Positions 17,554 through 26,189 are shown, counted from the first letter of the stretch. The stretch is 64,000 bases of DNA from Bacteroidetes bacterium UKL13-3 (GCA_001602415.1 CP012155.1:2040223-2104222), one strand, 5' to 3'. Numbers and translations: made by a program. Notes: generated by a model not told the origin, from the letters alone.

Positions 17554-18342
17554 ATGAGTATTTTCCAAGCTGTGGTTCTCGCAATAGTTGAGGGATTAAC
17601 AGAATTTTTACCTGTATCATCAACAGGCCATATGATTATTGCCTCCAGCATGATGGGTATTGCTTCCAATGATTTTGTAAAGATGTTTACCGTGGCTATT
17701 CAATTGGGTGCAATTCTTTCGGTAATCGTGTTGTATTGGAAAAAATTCCTACAATCATTCCAATTTTATCTCACACTTTTAGTAGCCTTTATTCCAGCAG
17801 CAATATTTGGAAAATTATTTAATGACCAAATTGATGCCTTATTGGAAAATGCGCTGGTAGTTGGTATTACATTACTGTCAGGAGGAATTATACTGCTGTT
17901 TATTGATAAGTGGTTTGCCAACACCCAAACCAACGATGAGGTAACGTATCCTAAGGCACTTAAAATTGGACTTTTTCAGGTTATTGCCATGATTCCGGGA
18001 GTTTCACGATCAGCAGCTACCATCATTGGTGGATTGCAGCAAAAACTTTCGCGTAAAGCTGCAGCCGAATTCTCTTTCTTTTTAGCTGTACCAACCATGT
18101 TTGCTGCCACAGCCTATAAATTGTTTAAATACGTTAAACAAGGCGGTTCATTTGGATCTGAAGAGATCACCTTGTTGGCAATTGGTAATATTGTAGCCTT
18201 TGTTGTAGCTATGATTGCTATAAAAGCCTTTATAAGTTATTTAACCAAATATGGGTTTAAAATATTTGGTTGGTACCGCATCATCGTTGGCGTTATCATA
18301 GTTATACTATATACAATGGGCTATAATCTAGAGGTATTTTAA
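17554..18342 (+). CDS. uppP: undecaprenyl-diphosphate phosphatase
   Basis: UppP (BacA) dephosphorylates undecaprenyl diphosphate to return the lipid carrier to wall synthesis, and gives bacitracin tolerance when abundant. The 262-residue polytopic protein has the family start [20 protein letters not shown] followed by STGHM, with the catalytic Glu-rich region, and the second repeat motif [15 protein letters not shown]. About eight transmembrane helices are visible and the length is standard. It ends the ftsX-DUF3098-uppP set. No terminator hairpin is evident before the tRNA promoter downstream. Confidence 0.96.
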   Translation: MSIFQAVVLAIVEGLTEFLPVSSTGHMIIASSMMGIASNDFVKMFTVAIQLGAILSVIVLYWKKFLQSFQFYLTLLVAFIPAAIFGKLFNDQIDALLENALVVGITLLSGGIILLFIDKWFANTQTNDEVTYPKALKIGLFQVIAMIPGVSRSAATIIGGLQQKLSRKAAAEFSFFLAVPTMFAATAYKLFKYVKQGGSFGSEEITLLAIGNIVAFVVAMIAIKAFISYLTKYGFKIFGWYRIIVGVIIVILYTMGYNLEVF

Positions 18343-18403
18343 AAATTTAAACTGCTCATTATGAAGAGTAGGAAATCTTTTTACATATTTTTTTAAGCAA
18401 AGG

Positions 18404-18434
18404 TTTGACAAATTAGAAAACGTGCTTATTTTTG
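18404..18434 (+). promoter_or_regulatory. promoter of tRNA-Lys, exact Bacteroidota consensus
   Basis: TTTG at 18404-18407 and TATTTTTG at 18427-18434 are separated by 19 bases, an exact match to the Bacteroidota sigma consensus TTTG-N19-TAnnTTTG. The tRNA starts 42 bases downstream. Confidence 0.85.
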
Positions 18435-18475
18435 CATCCCGTTAAAGAGAAAGCGAAAGCTCAAAAATTAACAAT

Positions 18476-18548
18476 GATTCAGTAGCTCAGCTGGTAGAGC
18501 ATTACACTTTTAATGTAGGGGTCCTGGGTTCGAGTCCCAGCTGGATCA
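18476..18548 (+). tRNA. tRNA-Lys (anticodon UUU)
   Basis: A full cloverleaf can be folded. The acceptor arms are GATTCAG and CTGGATC (seven pairs, one G-T). The D-arm contains AGCTCAGCTGGTAGAGC. The anticodon arm is TTACA-CTTTTAA-TGTAG with anticodon TTT. The T-arm is CTGGG-TTCGAGT-CCCAG. The discriminator base is A and CCA is not encoded. It has its own promoter and a terminator directly after it, so it is a single-gene unit. Confidence 0.97.
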
Positions 18549-18551
18549 CAA

Positions 18552-18584
18552 AAACATCTTGAAACAATCAAGGTGTTTTTTTTT
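18552..18584 (+). terminator. intrinsic terminator of tRNA-Lys
   Basis: AACATCTTGA and TCAAGGTGTT form a ten-pair stem (one G-T) around a short loop, followed directly by a run of Ts. It lies four bases after the tRNA. Confidence 0.9.
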
Positions 18585-18638
18585 GCTCTTAACTTTTTAA
18601 GGATTCGGGATCAAATCTAAAACTTATGGGGAGAAAAA

Positions 18639-18773
18639 TTAAGCAAACAATTTAGTTAGCCTAAAAAGGAAGAAGTTGACATCTCTCACACCTCTATATT
18701 GAGCTCTAGCTGCTTTGATTTTAGCATTGAACGATTCTTGTGTTTCTATTGCTAAATAGTTCAGGACTCCTAT
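18639..18773 (-). pseudogene. remnant of an ISL3-type transposase (C-terminus only)
   Basis: Reading the minus strand, about 44 codons ending in TAA at 18639-18641 contain ESFNAKIKAARAQYRGVRDV followed by NFFLFRLTKLFA. This is the very conserved C-terminal end of ISL3-family (ISAon1-like) DDE transposases of Bacteroidota. A stop codon lies just upstream at 18774-18776, and the rest of the transposase and any inverted repeats are missing. It is therefore a decayed insertion sequence next to tRNA-Lys. The family call rests on the memorised motif and is good; element boundaries cannot be set. Confidence 0.8.
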
Positions 18774-18790
18774 TTACCAACTCCCATAAA

Positions 18791-18826
18791 CAAAAAAAAG
18801 ACTGATCCGGGAGGATCAGCCTTTTT
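18791..18826 (-). terminator. intrinsic terminator, bidirectional, probably serving ychF
   Basis: CTGATCC-GGGA-GGATCAG is a perfect seven-pair stem flanked by a run of eight As on the left and CC plus five Ts on the right, so it can work on both strands. On the minus strand it lies about 95 bases after the ychF stop. Confidence 0.8.
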
Positions 18827-18917
18827 AGCCCTATGAAATCAATCTAAACCCCTTTGGATTGAATCGGGTGCAAGATAATGCTTTTTTTAAAACGTATGCA
18901 AGTTTTTTTTTAAAAAA

Positions 18918-20009
18918 TTACACATTAAACCTAAAGTGCATAATATCACCATCAATAACTGTGTATTCTTTTCCTTCCACACGCATTTTTCCAGCTTCTT
19001 TTACAGCGGCTTCTGATCCAAACTGCAAGTAATCAACATAACTAATAACCTCGGCCCTAATAAATCCTTTCTCAAAATCTGTATGAATAACACCCGCTGC
19101 TTGCGGAGCTTTAAATCCGTTCGTAATTGTCCATGCTCTCACTTCTTGAACACCAGCAGTGAAATAGGTTATTAATTTCAACAGTTTGTATGCCGATTTA
19201 ATTAACTTAGCAACACCGGACTCGCTAAGTCCTAAATCTGCTAAAAATGCAACACGGTCGTCATAACTCTCCAATTGTGCAATATCTGCTTCAATAGCGG
19301 CACTAATCATAATTAACTCTGCTCCTTCACCAGCAATTGCCTCTTTTACTTGTTCTACATATTTATTGCCTGATACTACGCTTGCTTCATCAACGTTGCA
19401 CACATACATTACAGGTTTTGCCGTGAGTAACATCAAATCATCAATATGCTTTTTATCTTCATCGGTAATAGGGGCATTGCGTGCAGACTTTCCTTGCTCT
19501 AAGTGTGCTTTATATACTAGCAATATCGCTTCTGCTTTTGAAGCATCTTTATCTCCTGTTTTAGCAGCGCGACTAACTTTTTGCAATTTTTTTACTATTG
19601 CATCTAAGTCTTTAAGCTGCAATTCGGTATCAATAATTTCTTTGTCGCGTATTGGATTTACCGAACCATCTACGTGAATAATATTATCGTCATCAAAACA
19701 ACGCAACACGTGTAAAATAGCATCTGTTTCACGAATATTTGCTAAAAATTGGTTCCCCAATCCTTCACCTTTACTTGCGCCTTTAACCAATCCTGCTATA
19801 TCAACAATTTCAACAGTTGTAGGTAAAATACGTTGCGGATTTACAAATTTAGCAAGTTCATTTAAACGCTCATCGGGCACTGTAATTACGCCCACATTAG
19901 GCTCAATCGTGCAAAAAGGAAAGTTTGCCGCTTGCGCTTTGGCATTACTTAAACAGTTAAATAAAGTTGATTTTCCTACGTTGGGCAAGCCCACAATTCC
20001 ACATTTCAT
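18918..20009 (-). CDS. ychF: redox-regulated ATPase YchF (Obg-like GTPase family)
   Basis: YchF is a universally conserved P-loop NTPase of the Obg family that prefers ATP and associates with ribosomes. The 363-residue protein has G1 GLPNVGKSTLFN at the very start, G3 VDIAGLVKGASKGEGLGNQF, the NKxE-position variant MYVCNVDE, and the C-terminal TGS domain with FTAGVQEVRAWTITNGFKAP and GKEYTVIDGDIMHFRFNV. The length equals E. coli YchF (363). It is monocistronic with the hairpin at 18791-18826 downstream. A heptamer array lies directly upstream of its start. Confidence 0.97.
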   Translation of the reverse strand: MKCGIVGLPNVGKSTLFNCLSNAKAQAANFPFCTIEPNVGVITVPDERLNELAKFVNPQRILPTTVEIVDIAGLVKGASKGEGLGNQFLANIRETDAILHVLRCFDDDNIIHVDGSVNPIRDKEIIDTELQLKDLDAIVKKLQKVSRAAKTGDKDASKAEAILLVYKAHLEQGKSARNAPITDEDKKHIDDLMLLTAKPVMYVCNVDEASVVSGNKYVEQVKEAIAGEGAELIMISAAIEADIAQLESYDDRVAFLADLGLSESGVAKLIKSAYKLLKLITYFTAGVQEVRAWTITNGFKAPQAAGVIHTDFEKGFIRAEVISYVDYLQFGSEAAVKEAGKMRVEGKEYTVIDGDIMHFRFNV

Positions 20010-20023
20010 ATATTTTAGTTTGT

Positions 20024-20065
20024 TAGCCTTTAGCTATTGGCTATTGGCTTTTAGTGATTCGTTAT
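20024..20065. repeat. degenerate 7-bp array between ychF and glmM (unit TGGCTAT)
   Basis: The 81-base gap between the ychF start and the glmM stop contains 7-mers TAGCCTT, TAGCTAT, TGGCTAT, TGGCTTT, TAGTGAT and TCGTTAT. TTAGCTATTGG at 20030-20040 recurs as its reverse complement in the gap at 53614-53624. The array takes up half of the spacer. Confidence 0.7.
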
Positions 20066-20090
20066 TTTATACTTGGAGTTTTGAGCGTAG

Positions 20091-21479
20091 CTAATTTCCC
20101 TTGATGATTTGTTTCATATCAGAGATAAGTTTTTCGGCCAGGTGATTAGCTGTTACTTCACTTTGGCTTTCTGCGTATATTCGAATAATGGGTTCGGTAT
20201 TTGATCTGCGCAAATGCACCCACTCCTTATCGAACTCTATTTTCACTCCATCAATGGTATTAATAGGGTGTTTTTTATACTTTTCCTTCACCTTTTCCAT
20301 CAAATCATCAATATTGATTTCGGGTGTGAGTTCTATTTTATTTTTAGAGATATAGTAATCAGGATAACTCGCTCTTAAGATTGAGCACAGCTTGTTTGAT
20401 TTAGCGTAGTGTGACAAAAATAAAGCAATACCTGCCAAAGCATCACGTCCATAATGCAAGTCGGGAACAATAATTCCACCATTACCTTCGCCACCTATCA
20501 CTGCATTTGTTTCTTTCATCATTTTTACCACATTTACTTCGCCCACCGCACTTGCTGCATAGGTTCCGCCATGTTTTTCGGTAACATCTCTCAATGCACG
20601 TGTTGACGACAAGTTGGAAACTGTGTTTCCTTTTTTGTGACTCAACACATAATCGGCAACAGCCACCAGTGTATATTCTTCACCAAACATGCTTCCGTCC
20701 TCACAAACCAAGGCCAAGCGATCTACATCCGGATCAACTACAATTCCCAAATCGGCTTTTGATCGTTTAACTTGTGACGAAATTTCTGTTAAGTTTTCGG
20801 GCAATGGCTCTGGGTTATGTGGAAATTTGCCATCGGGCGTACAATACAATTCAATAATTTCTTCAACCCCCAAGGCTCTGAGTAGCATTGGAACAGCTAT
20901 ACCACCGGTTGAATTAACTGCATCAACAACAATCTTTAACTTTTTAGCTTTTATCGCTTCAACGTCAACCAACTCCATTGCTAAAATATGGTCGATGTGT
21001 TTTTTGATATAATCTTTCTTTTCGGTTACCGTTCCTAGTTTATCCACTTCTGCAAACACAAAGGCATCTGCATCACCCATGGCTAAAACTTGTTTACCTA
21101 TTTCGTCACTAATAAACTCTCCGGCACTGTTAAGAAGCTTTAATGCGTTCCATTGTTTAGGATTATGACTCGCGGTGAGAATAATTCCGCCATCAGCTTT
21201 TTCTTCTGTAACGGCCATTTCCACTGTTGGTGTGGTTGATAACCCTAAATCAATAACATTGATCCCCAAACCTTGAAGTGTTCCAATAACGAGCTTGTTT
21301 ACCATATCGCCACTCATGCGGGCATCACGCCCAATAACAATTGTGCAATGTTGTTTATCGCCCTTCATCAAGGTGCCGAATGCAGCTGTAAACTTCACAA
21401 TATCAGTTGGTGTTAGGGCATCGCCAGGTTTACCACCAATGGTTCCTCTAATTCCTGAAATAGATTTAATTAACGTCAC
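20091..21479 (-). CDS. glmM: phosphoglucosamine mutase
   Basis: GlmM converts glucosamine-6-phosphate to glucosamine-1-phosphate for UDP-GlcNAc, hence peptidoglycan and lipid A. The protein has the alpha-D-phosphohexomutase layout: ISGIRGTIGGKPGD at the start, the phosphoserine loop TASHNPKQWNALK (Ser near 104), the metal site VVDPDVDRLALV, the sugar loop GEGNGGIIVPDLHYGRDALA, and the phosphate-binding RRSNTEPIIRIYAES near the end. The open frame begins at ATG 21530, but the family starts directly before LIKSISGIRG, so the GTG at 21479 (462 residues) is preferred. Bacteroidota often carry this mutase as their GlmM. It is monocistronic. Confidence 0.88.
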   Translation of the reverse strand: MTLIKSISGIRGTIGGKPGDALTPTDIVKFTAAFGTLMKGDKQHCTIVIGRDARMSGDMVNKLVIGTLQGLGINVIDLGLSTTPTVEMAVTEEKADGGIILTASHNPKQWNALKLLNSAGEFISDEIGKQVLAMGDADAFVFAEVDKLGTVTEKKDYIKKHIDHILAMELVDVEAIKAKKLKIVVDAVNSTGGIAVPMLLRALGVEEIIELYCTPDGKFPHNPEPLPENLTEISSQVKRSKADLGIVVDPDVDRLALVCEDGSMFGEEYTLVAVADYVLSHKKGNTVSNLSSTRALRDVTEKHGGTYAASAVGEVNVVKMMKETNAVIGGEGNGGIIVPDLHYGRDALAGIALFLSHYAKSNKLCSILRASYPDYYISKNKIELTPEINIDDLMEKVKEKYKKHPINTIDGVKIEFDKEWVHLRRSNTEPIIRIYAESQSEVTANHLAEKLISDMKQIIKGN

Positions 21480-21618
21480 GTGTTGTTTTGTTTTAAGGGC
21501 TGCAAATTTAGCCTTAACCCTTAAACTCACAAGTAAAGTAGGATAAGTAATTGAAAACTAACACAAAGTATTTGAACACTTGGCTATTACCAATGCAATA
21601 ACGTAAACTTGCGGCAGC

Positions 21619-22359
21619 ATGGAACACAAAAAAGAATGGTTTAGTGAATGGTTTAACTCTCCCTATTATCATATTCTCTACCAAAATAGAGATGAAAAGG
21701 AGGCAGAATTTTTTTTGAGAAATGTTGTTCAAAAGCTTGATTTTGCAGCACACCACCGAATTGTAGATTTAGCTTGTGGAAAAGGACGTCATGCCATTTT
21801 CCTCAACTCGCTGGGCTTTGATGTAACAGGAGTTGACTTGGCTAGCCAAAGCATTCAAAACGCAAAACAATTTTCCAATGATAGATTGCACTTTGATGTT
21901 CAGGACCTGCGCAGCCTCAGCGTAAAAAACAACTTTGATATTGCACTCAATTTATTTACCAGTTTTGGTTATTTTTCTTCATTAGAAGAAGATGAATTAG
22001 TGGTTAAAAACATTCATTCGATCCTAAAACCTAAAGGTGTTTTATTGATTGATTTTATGAATGCTGAATGTGTAATTAAAAACCTAGTTGAACGCGAAAG
22101 TAAAACCATCAACAATATTCAATTTCACATTTCAAAATGGGTGGAAAACGGTTTCATCCATAAAAAAATTGAGGTGGTTGATGATGCTAACCGTTTTGAA
22201 TTTACCGAGAAAGTTCAAGCACTTCATCTTTATAATTTTGAAGAAATATTATCGAAACAACACTTTACTATTACCGATACATTCGGAAACTATGCGCTCG
22301 ATGCATTTAAGAAAGGTGTTTCTGATAGATTAATTATAGTAGCTCAAAAAAATGATTGA
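21619..22359 (+). CDS. class I SAM-dependent methyltransferase
   Basis: This 246-residue protein has the Rossmann methyltransferase motif I IVDLACGKGRHAIFL near residue 45, motif II VTGVDLASQSIQNAK and the post-motif FDIALNLFTSFGYF. The N-terminal EWFSEWFNSPYYHILYQNRD is typical of a Bacteroidota group of cytosolic class I methyltransferases whose substrate is unknown. It heads a three-gene run: its last eight bases overlap the PAP2 gene, which in turn overlaps the ZIP gene by 17. The tight overlaps point to one operon, but no common pathway is clear from these three functions. Confidence 0.85.
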   Translation: MEHKKEWFSEWFNSPYYHILYQNRDEKEAEFFLRNVVQKLDFAAHHRIVDLACGKGRHAIFLNSLGFDVTGVDLASQSIQNAKQFSNDRLHFDVQDLRSLSVKNNFDIALNLFTSFGYFSSLEEDELVVKNIHSILKPKGVLLIDFMNAECVIKNLVERESKTINNIQFHISKWVENGFIHKKIEVVDDANRFEFTEKVQALHLYNFEEILSKQHFTITDTFGNYALDAFKKGVSDRLIIVAQKND

Positions 22360-22921
22360 AGCACTGCAACAGCTCGACAAAGATTGGTTCATACACATTA
22401 ACAATGGCATGCAAAACGCCATATTGGATTCAGTGTGTCCATTTATGCGCCATCAAAGCAATTGGTATTTCCTGTATGCCCTTCTGTTATTTGTTTGCTA
22501 CAAGATATGGGGTAAAAAGGCAGGATGGATTTTGTTTGGAGCGGCCTTATTAATTTTAGTGAGCGACCAAATAAGTGCTAATTTAATTAAGAATACTGTT
22601 CAGCGAATACGCCCCTGCAATGAACCTTCACTTATCGGGATTGTACGAAACATAGTAGGCTGCGGAAAAGGATACAGTTTTATTTCGGCACATGCTACCA
22701 ATCATTTTGCTATTGCCGTATTTTTTTCCATACTCTTTAAATCATATGGTAAATGGGTCTTTGCTTTAGCTCTCGCTTGGGCTGCATTCATAGCATTTTC
22801 CCAAATATATGTTGGCGTACATTATCCACTTGATGTAATTTGCGGAGCTGCTTTAGGAAGCACTTTGGGTTATGTAGCAGCTAAAATCATCATTAAAAAA
22901 CTAATTGTACCAAATGTTTAA
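22352..22921 (+). CDS. PAP2-family membrane phosphatase
   Basis: This 189-residue polytopic protein has the three catalytic PAP2 motifs: KNTVQRIRPC (the K-x6-RP site), SFISAHATNHF (S-x-H, the usual PSGH replaced by SAHA) and VGVHYPLDVICGA (catalytic His). About five membrane helices surround them. Members dephosphorylate lipid phosphates such as undecaprenyl diphosphate or phosphatidic acid on the outer face of the inner membrane. Here the enzyme may be a second lipid-carrier phosphatase beside uppP, but the substrate is inferred. It overlaps the methyltransferase by eight bases and the ZIP gene by 17. Confidence 0.9.
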   Translation: MIEALQQLDKDWFIHINNGMQNAILDSVCPFMRHQSNWYFLYALLLFVCYKIWGKKAGWILFGAALLILVSDQISANLIKNTVQRIRPCNEPSLIGIVRNIVGCGKGYSFISAHATNHFAIAVFFSILFKSYGKWVFALALAWAAFIAFSQIYVGVHYPLDVICGAALGSTLGYVAAKIIIKKLIVPNV

Positions 22922-23624
22922 CTGGATTCTCATTTTACTATTTGCCGCCCCTTTTACTGGAGGATTATTAGCCATACAATCAGGCTACAAAAACGAAAAT
23001 ATCCTAAAAGTATTTTTGGCATTTGCAGGCGGTTATATTTTTGCTATTACCATTTTGCACTTACTCCCCGAGGTATTTGCTGAAGGCAATAGCAATCCTT
23101 CTATTATTGTACTTGCAGGATTTTTCTTCCAAGTTTTTATTAGTCGTTTTTCGGATGGAGCAGAGCATGGACATATGCATGTTCATAAACATAACCACAA
23201 TATGGCCTTGCCGCTTGGGTTATTTTTAAGTATGTGCTTACACTCATTTACTGAGGGGCTGCCGCTTGGATTGATTCACAATAACTCCATGGCTATTGGA
23301 ATTGCCATGCACGAGTTACCCGCAGCATTTGCCCTGATGAGTATTTTAGGAAGTGAACACATTAAAAAAACAACCGTATGGATATTGTTAATTGCTTACA
23401 CAATAATGGCTCCATCGGGAATGCTCATCAGTTCATCATTAAGCAGCATTTTACCTGATTACATATTTACCCGCGTATTGGCTTTTGTTGCGGGTATATT
23501 CCTATATATTTCTACAACGATTTTATTTGAAAACAGCGAGAACCATCACTTTAGCGGACGTAAATTGTTTGCCATTATGGGAGGCGTGGGAATGGCCCTT
23601 ATTATCAGCTATCTTGTAAAATAA
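22905..23624 (+). CDS. ZIP family divalent-metal transporter
   Basis: The 239-residue membrane protein has eight predicted helices. A histidine-rich loop (HGHMHVHKHNHN, about residues 87-98) is followed by CLHSFTEGLPLGL and by IGIAMHELPAAFALMSIL. These are the helix 4 and 5 metal-binding signatures of the ZIP (ZupT/Gufa-like) family, which imports zinc, iron or manganese. The specific metal cannot be assigned. The start could be ATG at 22905 or at 22914. It ends the methyltransferase-PAP2-ZIP run, just before a hairpin. Confidence 0.9.
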   Translation: MYQMFNWILILLFAAPFTGGLLAIQSGYKNENILKVFLAFAGGYIFAITILHLLPEVFAEGNSNPSIIVLAGFFFQVFISRFSDGAEHGHMHVHKHNHNMALPLGLFLSMCLHSFTEGLPLGLIHNNSMAIGIAMHELPAAFALMSILGSEHIKKTTVWILLIAYTIMAPSGMLISSSLSSILPDYIFTRVLAFVAGIFLYISTTILFENSENHHFSGRKLFAIMGGVGMALIISYLVK

Positions 23625-23653
23625 AAACCACCCGTTTGTTACGAGTGGCTTTC
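23625..23653. terminator. probable terminator hairpin after the ZIP gene
   Basis: A stem CCACCCG/CGAGTGG with one mismatch is flanked by As on the left and a short T run on the right. It lies between the convergent ZIP and YceI genes and could serve either. Confidence 0.5.
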
Positions 23654-23714
23654 AAAAAACTTTGTAGTAATTAAACTGCGGTAGTCAGAGCAGCATGCCC
23701 CTAAGCTTCCATTA

Positions 23715-24260
23715 TTATTTTTTAGGAAGCAGTTTAGCATCCACTTTCACATCAATTTCTTCAGCAATTTTGGCCAACACTAATTTAGGGATTTGTATTT
23801 TGTGATCAACCTCTTTTACTTTAAACTCGGATAGAAGGGTAATGGCTCCATCTTTTACCGAAATAGTTCCGGGAATGGTTCGATCTTGTTCTACACCGTG
23901 AATATTAAGTTTACCCGATACCGTAACCTGATAGTCTCCATCTTTCGTTAAATCAATATCTTCATTTATTTTACCTTTAAAGGTACTGTTCGGATATTTT
24001 TCACTTTCAATGTACTTTTCATTAAAGTGCTCTTCCATCAATTTATTGGGAAACTTAAATGTGGTGTTGGTTACCCTAAAAACCAATTCTTTGGTTGCTA
24101 CATTTAGAACACTTAGTGTTTGCAATGATTTTGCTTCAATATTTTCAACAGGAGTTTTAGAAAAGAAATAGATATTTCCTGTAGATGTTGAAAATAATTG
24201 AGCCTTTGCACCTATGGTCATAAATGCTATTGATGCGATTGTTAATATTGATTTTTTCAT
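23715..24260 (-). CDS. YceI family periplasmic protein
   Basis: This 181-residue protein has a signal peptide ending GAKAQ and a YceI lipocalin-like domain: YFFSKTPVENIEAKS, EEHFNEKYIESEKYPNSTFK, GKLNIHGVEQDRTIPGTI and LLSEFKVKEVDHKIQIPKLV. YceI folds bind isoprenoid-type hydrophobic ligands in the periplasm; the ligand here is unknown. It is the last gene of the reverse cluster with DUF5777 and two haem-binding lipoproteins, five bases after the DUF5777 stop. The context suggests a redox or quinone-related role, which is inference. I start it at MKKSIL; an ATG four codons earlier is possible. Confidence 0.92.
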   Translation of the reverse strand: MKKSILTIASIAFMTIGAKAQLFSTSTGNIYFFSKTPVENIEAKSLQTLSVLNVATKELVFRVTNTTFKFPNKLMEEHFNEKYIESEKYPNSTFKGKINEDIDLTKDGDYQVTVSGKLNIHGVEQDRTIPGTISVKDGAITLLSEFKVKEVDHKIQIPKLVLAKIAEEIDVKVDAKLLPKK

Positions 24261-24265
24261 ATTTA

Positions 24266-25171
24266 TTACCATTTACCGGATGATTTCTCAAAAGAGAATG
24301 TACGCGAAAGGTTAAAACCAAACCTGAGTTCTTTAAATGCAATTGGATTCATATTTCGTGCCACAAATTGCTGTTCAATTAAACCGTTGCTGTTGGTAAA
24401 ATGAACCTGAAACACATGCCCTCCAGTTTCAATATCAAACCCCACAGCTAGAGCATCGTAATAGGTGGGACCACCTGATGCTGTTTGAGGTTGACCCCTA
24501 CCATTTAAACGAGGAATGTATTCAATATTAAAACGGGTACTGCGGGTTATTTTAAATGAGCCTCCTATTCCAATAGCAAATACATCATTGGGAGTAGCTT
24601 TCTCGGCCACCAAGTTATAATGTACCATGGTTGGCGAAAGGATGACAGAAACATAATCATTCACCTTGCGGGTTAAGATAACCTGGGCGCAGTATGACAA
24701 ACGTGATGAAAAGAAATTATCCCGATTTTTATCCGCCCACTCAAGTGTGCTGATGGCAGTGCTGCCAAAAAGTCCCACACTAATTGGATGACCGTTTTGC
24801 TGTTGTTGTACCAATTGATATTTAACAAATCCATCGTATGTTTTATTAGTTGTATTGCGCCCCAAACCCAACATAAACCTATCGGTTACTCCATATTCGA
24901 ATCCTAAACGCATTACCGCACCATCTAATCCAAACATATCATAAGCTCCATTTTGGATGGAACTAAAGCGATGTTGGATACGAAAATCAAGGTGCTTAGC
25001 TTTCATTGTTTCGTTTGATTGTAGATTAACCAACCGCGTTGATTTAAACGTTGCGTATACAGGTGTTGGTTTGAGTGGATTTTCCTTTTCGAGCATATTC
25101 AACAAATCATCTTGAGCCCAAGCATTGTTAATGCAAAATATTGCCACCACTATAATTACTATTTGCTTCAT
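24266..25171 (-). CDS. DUF5777 family outer-membrane beta-barrel protein
   Basis: The 301-residue protein has a signal peptide ending AWAQ, a short linker (LLNMLEKENPLKPTPVYATF) and then the DUF5777 pattern FKSTRLVNLQSNETMKAKHL, FRIQHRFSSI, MFGLDGAVMRLGFEYGVTDR and ELRFGFNLSRTF at the end. It should form an outer-membrane barrel. DUF5777 genes in Bacteroidota usually sit beside YceI and cytochrome c lipoprotein genes, exactly as here, so they probably act together in electron transfer or scavenging at the outer membrane. The function of the set is unknown to me. Confidence 0.88.
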   Translation of the reverse strand: MKQIVIIVVAIFCINNAWAQDDLLNMLEKENPLKPTPVYATFKSTRLVNLQSNETMKAKHLDFRIQHRFSSIQNGAYDMFGLDGAVMRLGFEYGVTDRFMLGLGRNTTNKTYDGFVKYQLVQQQQNGHPISVGLFGSTAISTLEWADKNRDNFFSSRLSYCAQVILTRKVNDYVSVILSPTMVHYNLVAEKATPNDVFAIGIGGSFKITRSTRFNIEYIPRLNGRGQPQTASGGPTYYDALAVGFDIETGGHVFQVHFTNSNGLIEQQFVARNMNPIAFKELRFGFNLSRTFSFEKSSGKW

Positions 25172-25189
25172 GTCTATTTGCTAAATATC

Positions 25190-25537
25190 TTAATTATTGG
25201 GAGCTCCTGCATCAATCCAGCTATTCAGCAAATTTCTGTTTGCCACACTCATTAAGCCACTGCTTGGCATGGGATTGAAAGCACTATTAGCCCTACTCTT
25301 AACAATTGTTCGTGATCCAAATAAACCCGTATAAGTTGATAAATTGGGAGGTGCTCCTCCAGAAACATGGCAACCAGGTGTAGCGCAGTTTTGAATCATC
25401 AATGGCTTAACATCAGTGTTGTAAGAAACTACTACTGGTGAGGTGGTAGATGTGTTTGGATACAACTCTTCTTCTTTATCATAATAACAGCTTGTTAAAA
25501 AGGCAGTGCAGATGAGTACAATAAATAGTTTCTTCAT
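25190..25537 (-). CDS. cytochrome c-like lipoprotein with a CxxxxCH motif
   Basis: This 115-residue lipoprotein (lipobox LTSC, Cys17) contains NCATPGCH, a C-x4-C-H haem-attachment motif (Cys51, Cys56, His57) in place of the usual CxxCH, in a context VVVSYNTDVKPLMIQNC typical of planctomycete-type cytochrome domains. NPMPSSG near residue 92 offers a methionine as a possible second axial ligand, and LLNSWIDAGAPNN ends the protein like the same domain. It would carry one haem in the periplasm or at the outer membrane. It sits between the diheme lipoprotein and DUF5777 and probably passes electrons within the cluster; that is inference. Confidence 0.85.
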   Translation of the reverse strand: MKKLFIVLICTAFLTSCYYDKEEELYPNTSTTSPVVVSYNTDVKPLMIQNCATPGCHVSGGAPPNLSTYTGLFGSRTIVKSRANSAFNPMPSSGLMSVANRNLLNSWIDAGAPNN

Positions 25538-25611
25538 ATTTGATGTGCGTTACGAATAATATACGTGTAGTGATAATATTAGGTTTGTGTGTGATAAAAG
25601 CATTCTCTATG

Positions 25612-26085
25612 TCAGTCAACTTCAATTACCTCTTTAGTTACACCGTGGCAACTGCTACACGAACCGTTGCTGGTTTGGGTCGACATTTCTTTAACTTTTC
25701 CATTGTTGCCAACATATACCGGATAAAACCCTCCTTTAAAATCAACTATTTTGGCTGTGTAAAAATTACCTGATTTATCGATGGTTATTTTTCTGAGCAA
25801 TTCACCAGACCGATTTGGTTGAGTCCACAATTCAATAGCTCCCGAAGATTCAGCAACCTTTTTATTATCGTCAAATACTGTTCCAGCCACATACCACCAT
25901 TTCTCCGAAGCTTCATTGGAATTATCGTGATGGCAACTCATACAATCCCGTCCAGCATTATGACTCTTTTCGTTTGCCGTGCTTTCTTCAGCATTCTTCA
26001 TGATATCATCATAATGGCTGCATGATTGCAATACAAAACCTGCTAGCACTATTAGAGGCGCAATTAGGACTATACTTCTTTTCAT
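25612..26085 (-). CDS. diheme c-type cytochrome lipoprotein
   Basis: This 157-residue lipoprotein (lipobox LQSC, Cys22) has two CxxCH sites, CMSCH (48-52) and CSSCH (143-147), so it should bind two c-haems. The middle contains a carboxypeptidase-regulatory-like or Ig-like strand pattern, VAGTVFDDNKKVAESSGAIE, LLRKITIDKSGNFYT. It lies first in the reverse cluster, 74 bases before the monoheme protein. It probably acts as an electron carrier on the periplasmic face; partners and donor are unknown. The large palindrome at 26190-26296 lies directly upstream and could affect its transcript. Confidence 0.85.
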   Translation of the reverse strand: MKRSIVLIAPLIVLAGFVLQSCSHYDDIMKNAEESTANEKSHNAGRDCMSCHHDNSNEASEKWWYVAGTVFDDNKKVAESSGAIELWTQPNRSGELLRKITIDKSGNFYTAKIVDFKGGFYPVYVGNNGKVKEMSTQTSNGSCSSCHGVTKEVIEVD

Positions 26086-26189
26086 ACATCAATAATAAAA
26101 CAATTGTTGTATAGATAACAATCTATAATGATGAGTTGCATCATCTTTTTACAACATATTCATCATTCACAGCACATCTGTTAAACACT

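Noticed and set aside
22352-22921. Methyltransferase-PAP2-ZIP as one pathway
   Set aside because: The overlap shows shared expression only; the functions have no evident common substrate.
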